Shown piece by piece: positions 33,267 to 42,018 of a stretch of 64,000 bases of DNA. Source of the stretch: Streptomyces sp. HUAS YS2. Its GTDB lineage: Bacteria; Actinomycetota; Actinomycetes; Streptomycetales; Streptomycetaceae. Where the stretch lies: the NCBI RefSeq assembly GCF_033343995.1, contig NZ_CP137573.1:5737001-5801000 (forward strand). Direction: 5' to 3'. A program made the position numbers and the translations under genes. Each line of letters starts with the position of its first letter. Position 1 is the stretch's first letter. The notes below the pieces were generated by a model that was given only the letters and a program-made list of their open reading frames with translations, ran no database searches and was not told where the DNA came from.

Positions 33267-33478
33267 CACGGGGCGCCGGGGCCGGCCGGTGGCCGGGGTG
33301 GCCGTGGGTGTCGGGCTGTCAGGGCCACCGAGCACGCGGTCCGGTGCGCGGACGGGGCCGCCGTGGACCGCGGCCGTCGGCCGAGGACGACACGGCCGTG
33401 CGCCGGTGCGCGAGCGCCCCGACCGGCGAGCGGCGCCGTGACGGCGGCGGCCCGGCGGCCCGGCGGACCGTCCCGCCG

Positions 33479-34444
33479 TCAGTCGTACAGGGCGGTCAGG
33501 CCCCTGGCCGCGTCCCTGAAGCGGGTGCGCAGGGTGGGGGGAGCCAGGACCTCCGCCTCCGGGCCCAGTGCGAGCAGTTGCGAGAAGGCGACCTCCTCGT
33601 TCTCCACGAGGAGCGTCGCCGTCAGCCGGCCGTCCGCGTCCCGCGTGCCCGCCGCGAGCGCCTCCTCGGCGGCCGCCCGGTCCGTCACGTACGGCAGCCG
33701 CCGCACGCCGGCCTCCGACAGCCGCAGCACCACCTCGGCACGGAGCAGGGAGCGGGCGAACTCCGCCGCCCGCTCGGTCCAGAAGGCCGGCAGGTCGAAC
33801 TCCGGGTCGCGGACGAAGCGCTCCTCGCCGACCGCGACCGCGGTGAACCGGTCCACCCGGTACGTACGGATCGACGCGTCGGCCGGCCGGGCGCACACGT
33901 ACCAGACGCCCGCCTTCAGGACCAGGCCGTACGGGGCGAGCTCGCGCTCCACCTCGGTGTCGCCGCGCCGGTAGCGGGCCGACATCAGACGGTCGTCCCA
34001 GACCGCCTCAGCGACCGGCGCCAGCAGCTCCGGCGTCTCCGGCTCCTGGTACCAGCCCGGCGCGTCCAGGTGGAAGCGCCGCGCCGCCGACTCGGAGGCG
34101 TCCCGCAGGGACGGCAGCAGCGCCGCCGACACCTTCAGCCGGGCCGCCGAGGCCGCGTCCTCCAGGCCCATGTCGCGCAGCGCGCCCGGCAGCCCGGACA
34201 GGAACAGCGCCTCCGCCTCGCCGCGCGCCAGCCCGGTGAGCCGCGTGCGGTACCCGCCGATCAGCCGGTAGCCGCCGGCCCGGCCCCGGTCCGCGTACAC
34301 CGGAACCCCCGCCTCGGAGAGGGCGAGGGCATCGCGGGTGATGGTCCGCTCGGACACTTCGAGCTCGGCCGCCAGCTCGGCGGCCGTCATCGAGGAACGG
34401 GACTGGAGGAGCAGGACCATCTTGATCAGCCGGGCGGCGCGCAT
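33479..34444 (-). CDS. WYL-domain transcriptional regulator (YafY-like)
   Basis: This 321-residue protein has an N-terminal DeoR/HTH_11-type winged helix (MTAAELAAELEVSERTITRDALALSEAGVPVYADRGRAGGYRL). A WYL-type ligand-binding domain follows, where the usual WYL reads WYVCARP, with a C-terminal WCX-like extension. WYL proteins respond to small ligands or nucleic acids. It lies directly downstream of aceE on the same strand, with repeated sequence elements in the gap. Its target may be itself or nearby genes. Confidence 0.92.
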   Translation of the reverse strand: MRAARLIKMVLLLQSRSSMTAAELAAELEVSERTITRDALALSEAGVPVYADRGRAGGYRLIGGYRTRLTGLARGEAEALFLSGLPGALRDMGLEDAASAARLKVSAALLPSLRDASESAARRFHLDAPGWYQEPETPELLAPVAEAVWDDRLMSARYRRGDTEVERELAPYGLVLKAGVWYVCARPADASIRTYRVDRFTAVAVGEERFVRDPEFDLPAFWTERAAEFARSLLRAEVVLRLSEAGVRRLPYVTDRAAAEEALAAGTRDADGRLTATLLVENEEVAFSQLLALGPEAEVLAPPTLRTRFRDAARGLTALYD

Positions 34445-34450
34445 CCCCCC

Positions 34451-34523
34451 ATGATGCGCGAGGGCCGGCGCGCATCTCCCGGGTATGCGCGAGGGGCGGT
34501 GCGCATACCCCCGATGATGCGCG
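34451..34523. promoter_or_regulatory. Repeat cluster between aceE and the WYL gene
   Basis: A 10-bp inverted repeat GGGTATGCGC (34481-34490) / GCGCATACCC (34501-34510) is flanked by two copies of ATGATGCGCG (34451-34460 and 34514-34523). The cluster overlaps the expected WYL promoter and may be its operator. It could also end aceE transcription. Confidence 0.55.
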
Positions 34524-34543
34524 CCGCCCCTCGTCGACCGGCC

Positions 34544-37249
34544 TTACAGGCCGTAGCGCTCGCGCGCCTCCTTCACGGCCGAGGCCGGGACCTCGCCGCG
34601 ACGGGCGAGCTGGGCCAGGGCCGCGACGACGATGGACTGCGCGTCCACGCCGAAGTGGCGGCGGGCCGCCTCGCGGGTGTCCGACAGGCCGAAGCCGTCG
34701 GCGCCCAGCGAGGACCAGTCCTGCTCGACCCACTGCGCGATCTGGTCCGGGACCTGGCGCATGTAGTCCGAGACGGCGAGGACGGGGGAGTCCACGCCCT
34801 CCAGGGCCCGGCGTACGTACGGGACGCGCTCCTCGCCGCGCAGCAGCGCCGCGTCGGCCTCCAGCGCGTCGCGCCGCAGCTCGGTCCACGAGGTGGCCGA
34901 CCACACGTCCGCGCCCACGCCCCACTCCTCGGCGAGGAGCTTCTGTGCCTGGAGGGCCCAGTGGATCGCCGTGCCGGAGCCCAGCAGCTGGATCCGCGCC
35001 GCGTTCGCGGGCAGCTCCAGGCCGGCGGACTCGGCGGTGTTGAAGCGGTACAGGCCCTTGAGGATGCCCTCGTCCACGCCCGACGGCTTGGCCGGCTGCG
35101 GCATCGGCTCGTTGTAGACGGTGAGGTAGTAGAAGACGTTCTGGTCCTCGCCCTCGGCCGCCTCGCCGTACATCTTGCGCAGACCGTCCTTGACGATCGC
35201 CGCGACCTCGTAGGCGAAGGCCGGGTCGTACGTCAGCGCGGCCGGGTTGGTCGCCGCGATCATCGGCGAGTGGCCGTCGGCGTGCTGCAGGCCCTCACCG
35301 GTCAGGGTGGTGCGGCCGGCCGTCGCGCCGACGAGGAAGCCGCGGCCGAGCTGGTCGCCGAGCTGCCACATCTGGTCGGCGGTCCGCTGCCAGCCGAACA
35401 TCGAGTAGAAGATGTAGAACGGGATCATCGCCTCACCGTGCGTGGAGTACGCGGTGGACGCGGCGATGAAGTCGGCCATCGAGCCGGCCTCGGTGATCCC
35501 CTCGTTGAGGATCTGGCCGTTCTTGGCCTCCTTGTAGTACATCAGCTGGTCGCGGTCGACCGGCTCGTACGTCTGGCCCTTCGGCGAGTAGATGCCGAGC
35601 GACGGGAACAGCGACTCCATACCGAAGGTACGGGCCTCGTCCGGGACGATCGGGACCCAGCGCTTGCCGGTCTCCTTGTCGCGGACCAGGTCCTTCACCA
35701 GCCGGACGAAGGCCATCGTGGTCGCCACCGACTGCGTGCCGGAGCCCTTGTCGAAGGCGGCGAAGGTCTTGTCGGCCGGGGCCGGCAGCGGGGCCAGCGG
35801 CTGGACGCGCCGGGCCGGGGCCGGACCGCCGAGCGCCGCGCGGCGCTCCTGGAGGTAGCGGACCTCGGGGGCGTCGGCGCCGGGGTGGCCGTACGGGACC
35901 TGGCCGTCGGCGAACTGCGCGTCGGAGATCGGCAGCTCGAGCAGGTCGCGCATGTTCTTGAACTCGTCGACCGTCAGCTTCTTCATCTGGTGGTTCGCGT
36001 TCTTCGACGCGAAGCCCTCGCCCAGGGTGAAGCCCTTCACGGTCTGCGCGAGGATCACCGTCGGCGCGCCCTTGAACTCCAGGGCCGCCTTGTACGCGGC
36101 GTACACCTTGCGCGGCTCGTGGCCACCGCGGGAGAGGTGGAAACACTCGAGGATCTTGTCGTCGGACAGCAGCTTCGCCATCTCGACGAGCGCCGCGTCC
36201 TTGCCGAAGAAGTCCTCGCGGATGTAGGCGGCGTCGCGGGTCTGGTACGTCTGCACCTGCGCGTCCGGGACCTCGCGGAGGCGGCGGACCAGGGCGCCGG
36301 TGGTGTCGAGCGCGAACAGCTCGTCCCAGGCGTTGCCCCACAGCGACTTCACGACGTTCCAGCCGGCGCCGCGGAACTGGGCCTCCAGCTCCTGCACGAT
36401 CTTGAAGTTGGCGCGGACCGGGCCGTCGAGGCGCTGCAGGTTGCAGTTGATGACGAAGGTCAGGTTGTCCAGACCCTCGCGGGCCGCCAGCGCGAGGGCG
36501 GCGGTCGACTCGGGCTCGTCCATCTCGCCGTCGCCGAGGAAGGCCCACACGTGGGAGGCGGAGACGTCCTTGATGGAACGGTTCGTCAGGTAACGGTTGA
36601 AACGCGCCTGGTAGATCGCGGAGAGCGGGCCCAGACCCATGGAGACGGTGGGGAACTCCCACATCCAGGGGAGGCGGCGCGGGTGCGGGTAGGAGGGCAG
36701 ACCGTTGCCGCCGGACTCCTGCCGGAAGTTGTCGAGGTGCGCCTCGGTGAGGCGGCCGTCGAGGAAGGCGCGGGCGTAGATGCCCGGGGAGGCGTGGCCC
36801 TGGATGTACAGCTGGTCGCCGGAGCCGTCGCCCTCCTTCCCCTTGAAGAAGTGGTTGAAGCCGGTCTCGTACAGCCAGGCCGCGGACGCGAAGGTCGCGA
36901 TGTGGCCGCCGACACCGTGCTTGGAGCCGCGGGTCACCATCGCCGCCGCGTTCCAGCGGTTCCAGGCGGTGATCCGCCGCTCCATCTCCTCGTCGCCGCC
37001 GAACTCGCCGATCGACGGCTCCGCGGAGGTGGGGATGGTGTTGACGTAGTCCGTCTCCAGGAGCTTGGGCAGGGCGAGGCCCGCGCCCTCGGCGTGCTGG
37101 AGCGTACGGCGCATCAGGTAGGCGGCCCGGTGGGGGCCGGCGGCCTTGGTGACGGCGTCCAGGGAGGCCGCCCACTCGGCGGTCTCCTCGGTGTCACGGT
37201 CCGGGAGCTGGTCGAGCTCGCTCGGAATCTTGCCTACGGGATCGGTCAT
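34544..37249 (-). CDS. aceE: Pyruvate dehydrogenase E1 component (homodimeric)
   Basis: This 901-residue thiamin-diphosphate enzyme decarboxylates pyruvate and acetylates the lipoyl group of E2. Length and sequence (HIATFASAAWLYETGFNHFFKG, the ThDP motif GDGEMDEPESTAALALAAREGLDNLTFVINCNLQ, and FYIFYSMFGWQRTADQMWQLGDQ) fit the AceE family used by actinobacteria. The ATG at 37249 has GGAAGG upstream. It sits with E2, E3 and the lipoate genes in this window. Two strong palindromes lie 160-205 bp upstream. Confidence 0.97.
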   Translation of the reverse strand: MTDPVGKIPSELDQLPDRDTEETAEWAASLDAVTKAAGPHRAAYLMRRTLQHAEGAGLALPKLLETDYVNTIPTSAEPSIGEFGGDEEMERRITAWNRWNAAAMVTRGSKHGVGGHIATFASAAWLYETGFNHFFKGKEGDGSGDQLYIQGHASPGIYARAFLDGRLTEAHLDNFRQESGGNGLPSYPHPRRLPWMWEFPTVSMGLGPLSAIYQARFNRYLTNRSIKDVSASHVWAFLGDGEMDEPESTAALALAAREGLDNLTFVINCNLQRLDGPVRANFKIVQELEAQFRGAGWNVVKSLWGNAWDELFALDTTGALVRRLREVPDAQVQTYQTRDAAYIREDFFGKDAALVEMAKLLSDDKILECFHLSRGGHEPRKVYAAYKAALEFKGAPTVILAQTVKGFTLGEGFASKNANHQMKKLTVDEFKNMRDLLELPISDAQFADGQVPYGHPGADAPEVRYLQERRAALGGPAPARRVQPLAPLPAPADKTFAAFDKGSGTQSVATTMAFVRLVKDLVRDKETGKRWVPIVPDEARTFGMESLFPSLGIYSPKGQTYEPVDRDQLMYYKEAKNGQILNEGITEAGSMADFIAASTAYSTHGEAMIPFYIFYSMFGWQRTADQMWQLGDQLGRGFLVGATAGRTTLTGEGLQHADGHSPMIAATNPAALTYDPAFAYEVAAIVKDGLRKMYGEAAEGEDQNVFYYLTVYNEPMPQPAKPSGVDEGILKGLYRFNTAESAGLELPANAARIQLLGSGTAIHWALQAQKLLAEEWGVGADVWSATSWTELRRDALEADAALLRGEERVPYVRRALEGVDSPVLAVSDYMRQVPDQIAQWVEQDWSSLGADGFGLSDTREAARRHFGVDAQSIVVAALAQLARRGEVPASAVKEARERYGL

Positions 37250-37408
37250 GATCGCCGCCTTCCGGACAGGTGGGTCGGGGGTGGAGAGGGGGGCCTTGTC
37301 TGGCAGGACAGGGCGAAGGGCCGGGTGGGGCCCGCCGAAGACTGTAAGCCGTCGATCGATGATCGATCAAAGGGTGGAAGGGGAAAACCTCTCCAGATCG
37401 AGAAAGTC

Positions 37409-37453
37409 GGCACAGGGTGCCGCGAAAATGGGCACCGGGTGCCTTGTTTTCGC
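37409..37453. promoter_or_regulatory. Paired palindromes upstream of aceE
   Basis: GGCACAGGGTGCC (37409-37421) and GGCACCGGGTGCC (37431-37443) are near-identical palindromes exactly 22 bp apart. The second is embedded in a wider palindrome with arms GCGAAAA (37422-37428) and TTTTCGC (37447-37453). Two turns of helix between sites suggests cooperative binding by a regulator of pyruvate dehydrogenase. Confidence 0.65.
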
Positions 37454-37705
37454 AGGTGAGGAGCCGGATGAGGGGGGCCTCGCACGAATGAGCGGGCCCG
37501 CGTGTGTGCGCCGCGGCGCACAGCGGCCGCCGGCACGGACGGGGGCCCGCCCGAGGCCCGGCGGCGGTGGCGGGCGAAGAACGCGGCCGGGGACCCCGGC
37601 GGGGTCGGTCGTCGGGCGCTTGTCGCGGCGCGAAGCTGCCGCAGGGGTGCGGGGGCATCGCCCCCGCAGCCCTCACCCGGGAAGCCCGGGGCGCGCCCCG
37701 CGCCC
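37454..37705. other. Gene-free stretch between aceE promoter and GntR gene
   Basis: These ~250 bp of GC-rich DNA hold no credible gene. The only clear structure is a hairpin near the GntR gene end, listed separately. Promoter elements for aceE presumably lie at the right-hand end of the aceE leader rather than here. Confidence 0.4.
37648..37668 (-). terminator. Hairpin downstream of the GntR gene
   Basis: TGCGGGGG and CCCCCGCA form a perfect 8-bp stem with a 5-base loop, ~40 bp beyond the GntR stop codon. Confidence 0.6.
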
Positions 37706-38329
37706 CTACGCCCTGGGGGCGCAGCCCAGGACGTGGGACTTGACCAGGACGCCGATGTTCGGGTCGCGGCGCCGGAAGGCCTCCACGAGCTCCTGGTGCT
37801 CCTCCGCGTAGGACTTCTGGACCGTGCCCAGCCACCGGATCGAAAGCGCGGTGAAGACCTCGATGCCCAGGCCCTCCCAGGTGTGCAGCAGTACGCCGTT
37901 CCCGGCCGCCTTCACCAACTCGCGGTGGAACGCCACCGTGTGCCGTACCTGCGCCGTCCCGTCGGCCGTCGCGTCCGCCTCGTACAGCGCCGCCACGTGC
38001 GGCTCCAGGGCCGAGCAGTCGGCCGCCAGCCGGTCCGCCGCCAGCTCCGCCGCGATCTGCTCCAGACCGGCCCGGACGGGGTAGCTCTCCTCCAGGTCGG
38101 CCGCGGTCAGGTTCCGTACCCGTACGCCCTTGTTCGGCGCCGACTCGATCAGCCGCAGCGACTCCAGCTCCCGCAGCGCCTCGCGCACCGGCGTCTGGCT
38201 GACCTCCAGCTCGGTGGCGATCCGACGCTCCACGATGCGCTCGCCCGGCTTCCAGCGGCCGCTCACGATCCCCTCCACGATGTGCTCGCGGATCTGCTCG
38301 CGCAGGGAGTGGACGACGGGCATGGTCAT
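37706..38329 (-). CDS. GntR family transcriptional regulator (FadR/FCD type)
   Basis: This 207-residue protein has a GntR winged helix at residues ~5-75 (RIATELEVSQTPVREALRELESLRLIE) and an FCD effector domain with the usual metal-binding positions approximated by His residues (VRHTVAFHRELVKAAG). FCD-type GntR proteins often sense organic acids. Being between aceE and the E2 gene, it is a natural candidate regulator of pyruvate/2-oxoacid dehydrogenase genes, as PdhR is elsewhere, but this is inference. A second in-frame ATG two codons downstream is also possible. A palindrome sits just upstream of its start. Confidence 0.93.
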   Translation of the reverse strand: MTMPVVHSLREQIREHIVEGIVSGRWKPGERIVERRIATELEVSQTPVREALRELESLRLIESAPNKGVRVRNLTAADLEESYPVRAGLEQIAAELAADRLAADCSALEPHVAALYEADATADGTAQVRHTVAFHRELVKAAGNGVLLHTWEGLGIEVFTALSIRWLGTVQKSYAEEHQELVEAFRRRDPNIGVLVKSHVLGCAPRA

Positions 38330-38344
38330 GGGGCCGCTCCTTAG

Positions 38345-38357
38345 GAGTCATTGACTC
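38345..38357. promoter_or_regulatory. Palindrome upstream of the GntR gene
   Basis: GAGTCA and TGACTC flank one base, 16-28 bp upstream of the GntR start. The position overlaps the ribosome-binding/promoter region, typical of autorepression. It differs from the aceE palindromes. Confidence 0.6.
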
Positions 38358-38370
38358 TTAGACAATACGG

Positions 38371-38410
38371 CGGTGTCCCCGCCCGGAAACACATCCGGAC
38401 GGGGACACCG
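38371..38410 (-). terminator. Terminator downstream of the E2 gene
   Basis: An 11-bp perfect stem CGGTGTCCCCG / CGGGGACACCG has an inner CCGGA/TCCGG stem. It lies ~50 bp past the E2 stop and before the GntR gene. Confidence 0.8.
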
Positions 38411-38459
38411 CAGGTGAGGCTCGTTACAGCCCAGTAGCTTGCGCTTCAGTGGCGTGCGC

Positions 38460-40223
38460 TCACAGGCCGAGCTCGACCTCGAACTCGCCGGCCTCCAGGA
38501 TCGCCTTGACGGCCGTCAGGTAGCGGGCGGCGTCCGCGCCGTCCACCAGACGGTGGTCGTAGGACAGCGTCAGGTACGTCATGTCGCGGACGCCGATGAC
38601 GGTGCCCTCGGCGGTCTCGATGACGGCCGGACGCTTCACCGTGGCACCGATGCCCAGGATGGCGACCTGGTTCGGCGGGACGATGATCGTGTCGAACAGC
38701 GCACCGCGCGAGCCGGTGTTGCTGATCGTGAAGGTCGCACCGGACAGCTCGTCCGGCGTGATCTTGCTGGCCCGGACCTTGCCCGCCAGCTCGGCGGTGG
38801 CCTTGGAGATGCCGGCGATGTTCAGGTCGCCCGCACCCTTGATGACCGGCGTCATCAGACCCTTCTCGGAGTCCACGGCGATGCCGATGTTCTCCGAGTC
38901 GAAGTACGTGATGGTGCCCTCGTCCTCGTTGATCCGGGCGTTGATGACCGGGTGGGCCTTCAGTGCCTGGGCCGCCGCCTTGACGAAGAACGGCATCGGG
39001 GACAGCTTGACGCCCTCACGGGCGGCGAAGGAGGCCTTCGCCTGCTCGCGCAGCTTCATCAGCTTGGTGATGTCGACCTCGACGACCGAGGACAGCTGGG
39101 CCTGGCCGTGCAGCGCCTTCATCATGTTGTCGCCGATGACCTTGCGCATGCGGGTCATCTTGACCGTCTGGCCACGCAGCGGGGAGACCTCCAGGGCGGG
39201 GGTCTTCGCGGCGGCGGCCGGAGCGGCGGCGGCGGGGGCCGGGGCGGCCTTCTTGGCCTCGGCGGCCGCGAGGACGTCCTGCTTGCGGATACGGCCGCCG
39301 ACGCCCGAACCCTTGACGGTCGCCAGGTCGACACCGTTCTCGGTGGCGAGCTTGCGGACCAGCGGGGTCACGTAGGCGCCGTCCTCCGCCGGCTGTGCGG
39401 CGGCGGGGGCGGTCGGAGCCGGGGTGACCGGAGCCGGGGCGGCCACCGGGGCGGCGGGCGCGGCCGGAGCCGGAGCGGCGACCGGGGCCGCCGGGGCCAC
39501 CGGGGCGGGCGCCGGAGCCGGGGCGGCCGGGGCCGGAGCGGCGACCGGGGCCGGAGCGGCGGCGGGGGCCGGGGCGGCCGGAGCCGGGGCGGCGGCCGGG
39601 GCAGCACCCGCGGCACCGATGACGGCGAGCTTGGCGCCGACCTCGGCGGTCTCGTCCTCGGCGACGGTGATCTCCAGGAGGACGCCGGAGACCGGCGCCG
39701 GGATCTCGGTGTCGACCTTGTCCGTGGAGACCTCGAGCAGCGGCTCGTCGGCCTCGACGGACTCGCCGACCGACTTCAGCCAGCGGGTGACGGTGCCCTC
39801 GGTGACCGACTCGCCCAGGGCGGGCAGGACGACCTCGGTGCCGGAGGCGGCACCGGCCGGGGCGGCGGCGGGGGCCTCGGCCACGGGGGCCGGGGCGGCC
39901 GGGGCCTCGGCGGCCGGAGCCGGAGCGGCGGCCGGGGCCGGAGCGGCCTCGGCCGCCGGGGCCGGGGCGGCAGCGGGCGCGCCCGTGCCGTCGTCGATGA
40001 TCGCCAGCTCGGCACCGACCTCGACGGTCTCGTCCTCGGCGACCTTGATGGAGGCGAGGATGCCCGCAGCCGGGGCGGGGATCTCGGTGTCGACCTTGTC
40101 GGTCGAGACCTCGAGCAGCGGCTCGTCGGCCTCGACACGCTCACCCTCGGCCTTGAGCCAACGGGTGACGGTGCCCTCGGTGACGCTCTCGCCGAGCGCC
40201 GGCAGGGTTACGGAAACCGACAT
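38460..40223 (-). CDS. Dihydrolipoamide acyltransferase E2 (two lipoyl domains)
   Basis: This 587-residue protein is the acyl-carrying core of a 2-oxoacid dehydrogenase complex. It has two N-terminal lipoyl domains, each with the lipoylated lysine in EVSTDKVDTEIPAP. These are joined by Ala/Pro linkers to a peripheral-subunit-binding domain (VRKLATENGVDLATVKGSG) and a C-terminal catalytic domain ending with HRLVDGADAARYL. Such proteins are usually annotated SucB, but in actinobacteria the similar DlaT serves pyruvate dehydrogenase (and, in mycobacteria, peroxidase systems). Either substrate is possible. AAGGAG precedes the ATG. It follows lpd on the same strand. Confidence 0.95.
   Translation of the reverse strand: MSVSVTLPALGESVTEGTVTRWLKAEGERVEADEPLLEVSTDKVDTEIPAPAAGILASIKVAEDETVEVGAELAIIDDGTGAPAAAPAPAAEAAPAPAAAPAPAAEAPAAPAPVAEAPAAAPAGAASGTEVVLPALGESVTEGTVTRWLKSVGESVEADEPLLEVSTDKVDTEIPAPVSGVLLEITVAEDETAEVGAKLAVIGAAGAAPAAAPAPAAPAPAAAPAPVAAPAPAAPAPAPAPVAPAAPVAAPAPAAPAAPVAAPAPVTPAPTAPAAAQPAEDGAYVTPLVRKLATENGVDLATVKGSGVGGRIRKQDVLAAAEAKKAAPAPAAAAPAAAAKTPALEVSPLRGQTVKMTRMRKVIGDNMMKALHGQAQLSSVVEVDITKLMKLREQAKASFAAREGVKLSPMPFFVKAAAQALKAHPVINARINEDEGTITYFDSENIGIAVDSEKGLMTPVIKGAGDLNIAGISKATAELAGKVRASKITPDELSGATFTISNTGSRGALFDTIIVPPNQVAILGIGATVKRPAVIETAEGTVIGVRDMTYLTLSYDHRLVDGADAARYLTAVKAILEAGEFEVELGL
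39701..39758. repeat. Internal DNA repeat of lipoyl-domain coding, copy 1
   Basis: This stretch is almost identical to ~40079-40136, differing at about two bases. It codes for the lipoyl-lysine region of the second lipoyl domain, so the two domains arose by duplication or are kept alike by gene conversion. Confidence 0.75.
40079..40136. repeat. Internal DNA repeat of lipoyl-domain coding, copy 2
   Basis: This is the partner of the 39701-39758 repeat, coding for the lipoyl-lysine region of the first lipoyl domain. Near-identity at the DNA level makes recombination between the copies possible. Confidence 0.75.
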
Positions 40224-40286
40224 GGTTTCGGTTGCTCCTTACGAATTGCGGAAGTTGGTCGTCGCGCCCGTGTGATGACGTGAGCG

Positions 40287-41675
40287 TCAGTCGTGCGAGT
40301 GGAGCGGCTTGCCGGCCAGGGCCAGGTGGGCCTCGCCGAGCGCCTCGTTCTGCGTCGGGTGGGCGTGGATCAGCTGCGCGACCTCGGCCGGCAGCGCTTC
40401 CCAGTTGTAGATCAGCTGCGCTTCGCCGACCTGCTCGCCCATGCGGTCACCGACCATGTGGACGCCGACCACGGCACCGTCCTTGACCTGGACGAGCTTG
40501 ATCTCGCCCGCGGTCTTCAGGATCTTGCTCTTGCCGTTGCCCGCGAGGTTGTACTTGAGGGCGACGACCTTGTCCGCGCCGTAGATCTCCTTGGCCTTGG
40601 CCTCGGTGATGCCGACGGAGGCGACCTCGGGGTGGCAGTACGTCACCCGCGGCACGCCGTCGTAGTCGATCGGAACCGGCTTCAGGCCGGCCAGCCGCTC
40701 GGCGACCAGGATGCCCTCGGCGAAGCCGACGTGCGCCAGCTGGAGGGTCGGGACGAGGTCGCCCACGGCCGAGATCGTCGGCACGTTGGTGCGCATGTAC
40801 TCGTCGACCAGGACGTAGCCGCGGTCGATCGCGACGCCCTGCTCCTCGTAGCCGAGACCGGCGGAGACCGGGCCGCGGCCGATGGCGACCAGGAGGACCT
40901 CGGCCTCGAAGGTCTTGCCGTCGGCCAGCGTGACCTTGACGCCGTTCTCGGTGTACTCGGCGGACTGGAAGAAGGTGCCGAGGTTGAACTTGATGCCGCG
41001 CTTGCGGAACGCGCGCTCAAGAAGCTTCGAGCTGTTCTCGTCCTCGACCGGGACGAGGTGCTTCAGGCCCTCGATCACCGTCACGTCGGTGCCGAAGGAC
41101 TTCCACGCGGAGGCGAACTCGACGCCGATGACGCCGCCGCCGAGGATGATCGCGGACTCCGGGACGCGGTCCAGGGTCAGCGCGTGGTCCGAGGAGATGA
41201 TCCGGTTGCCGTCGATCTCCAGGCCCGGCAGCGACTTCGGCACGGAGCCGGTGGCCAGCAGGACGTGGCGGCCCTCGACGCGGCGGCCGTCGACGTCCAC
41301 CGAGGTCGGGGAGGAGAGCCGGCCGTGGCCCTCGATGTACGTCACCTTGCGGGAGGCGACGAGACCCTGCAGGCCCTTGTACAGGCCCGAGATCACGTCG
41401 TCCTTGTACTTGTGCACGGCCTTGATGTCGATGCCCTCGAAGGAGGCCTTGACACCGAACTGCTCCGCCTCGCGCGCCTGGTCGGCGACCTCACCGGCGT
41501 GGAGCAGGGCCTTCGTCGGGATGCAGCCGTTGTGCAGGCAGGTGCCGCCGAGCTTGTTCTTCTCGATCAGTGCGACGTCCAGGCCCAGCTGCGCTCCGCG
41601 CAGCGCCGCGGCGTAACCGCCGCTACCGCCGCCGAGGATCACTAGGTCGAAAACGGTGCTGGCGTCGTTCGCCAC
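40287..41675 (-). CDS. lpdA: Dihydrolipoyl dehydrogenase (E3)
   Basis: This flavoprotein reoxidises the dihydrolipoyl groups of 2-oxoacid dehydrogenases and the glycine cleavage system. The 462-residue protein has the FAD motif VILGGGSGGYAAAL, the redox disulfide GGTCLHNGCIPTK, the NAD motif ILGGGVIGVEFA and the catalytic histidine in HAHPTQNEAL. The GTG at 41675 has GGAGG at 7-base spacing, and longer frames were rejected. It is upstream of the E2 gene, with a 63-bp gap, so the two probably form an operon. Confidence 0.96.
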   Translation of the reverse strand: MANDASTVFDLVILGGGSGGYAAALRGAQLGLDVALIEKNKLGGTCLHNGCIPTKALLHAGEVADQAREAEQFGVKASFEGIDIKAVHKYKDDVISGLYKGLQGLVASRKVTYIEGHGRLSSPTSVDVDGRRVEGRHVLLATGSVPKSLPGLEIDGNRIISSDHALTLDRVPESAIILGGGVIGVEFASAWKSFGTDVTVIEGLKHLVPVEDENSSKLLERAFRKRGIKFNLGTFFQSAEYTENGVKVTLADGKTFEAEVLLVAIGRGPVSAGLGYEEQGVAIDRGYVLVDEYMRTNVPTISAVGDLVPTLQLAHVGFAEGILVAERLAGLKPVPIDYDGVPRVTYCHPEVASVGITEAKAKEIYGADKVVALKYNLAGNGKSKILKTAGEIKLVQVKDGAVVGVHMVGDRMGEQVGEAQLIYNWEALPAEVAQLIHAHPTQNEALGEAHLALAGKPLHSHD

Positions 41676-41959
41676 GTCACGTCCTCCATGCATGTGCGCC
41701 GGTCGCCGGTCTTCTCTGACCGGGCGGCGGCTGGTGTTCGGCCGCTTTATTTCGGCCCTGTGGTGGGGGCCCTGTCCTGCCGAGAACCCATCTTCGCACT
41801 TGTTGCCGGGACACGGGACGCGGGGCCGCGGTCTGAGACGGGGCGATCTTCCGTACGCGGGGGTTACCGCACCGTACGAAGCTACGGAATCCGTGGCCGC
41901 CGGCCGCGGAATCCGCAGCGGTGAGCAGGGACTGGGCCGAGGCGGGGCCGCCGGGGGAA
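41676..41959. other. Leader and upstream region of lpdA
   Basis: About 280 bp with no credible gene. It contains CGTACG at two places about 21 bp apart around 41857-41883 and two GGAATCCG copies around 41887-41917, both of unclear meaning. Confidence 0.35.
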
Positions 41960-41999
41960 CGCCACCGCCCCCGGTCCGGGCGGACCGAGGGCGGTGGCG
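41960..41999 (-). terminator. Terminator downstream of pepA
   Basis: A long hairpin has outer arms CGCCACCGCCC and GGGCGGTGGCG and inner CGGTCC/GGACCG, ~20 bp beyond the pepA stop. Confidence 0.85.
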
Positions 42000-42018
42000 C
42001 GTCACACACGGGCGGGGG

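Noticed and set aside
32660..37459. A 1599-codon open frame on the plus strand across the SDR, WYL and aceE genes
   Set aside because: It is antisense to well-supported genes (WYL regulator, aceE) and has Arg/Ala/Gly/Val-rich shadow composition typical of high-GC DNA.
38439..40283. A 614-codon plus-strand frame rich in Gly/Arg
   Set aside because: It is the complement of the E2 gene's Ala/Pro linkers; low complexity explains the open frame.
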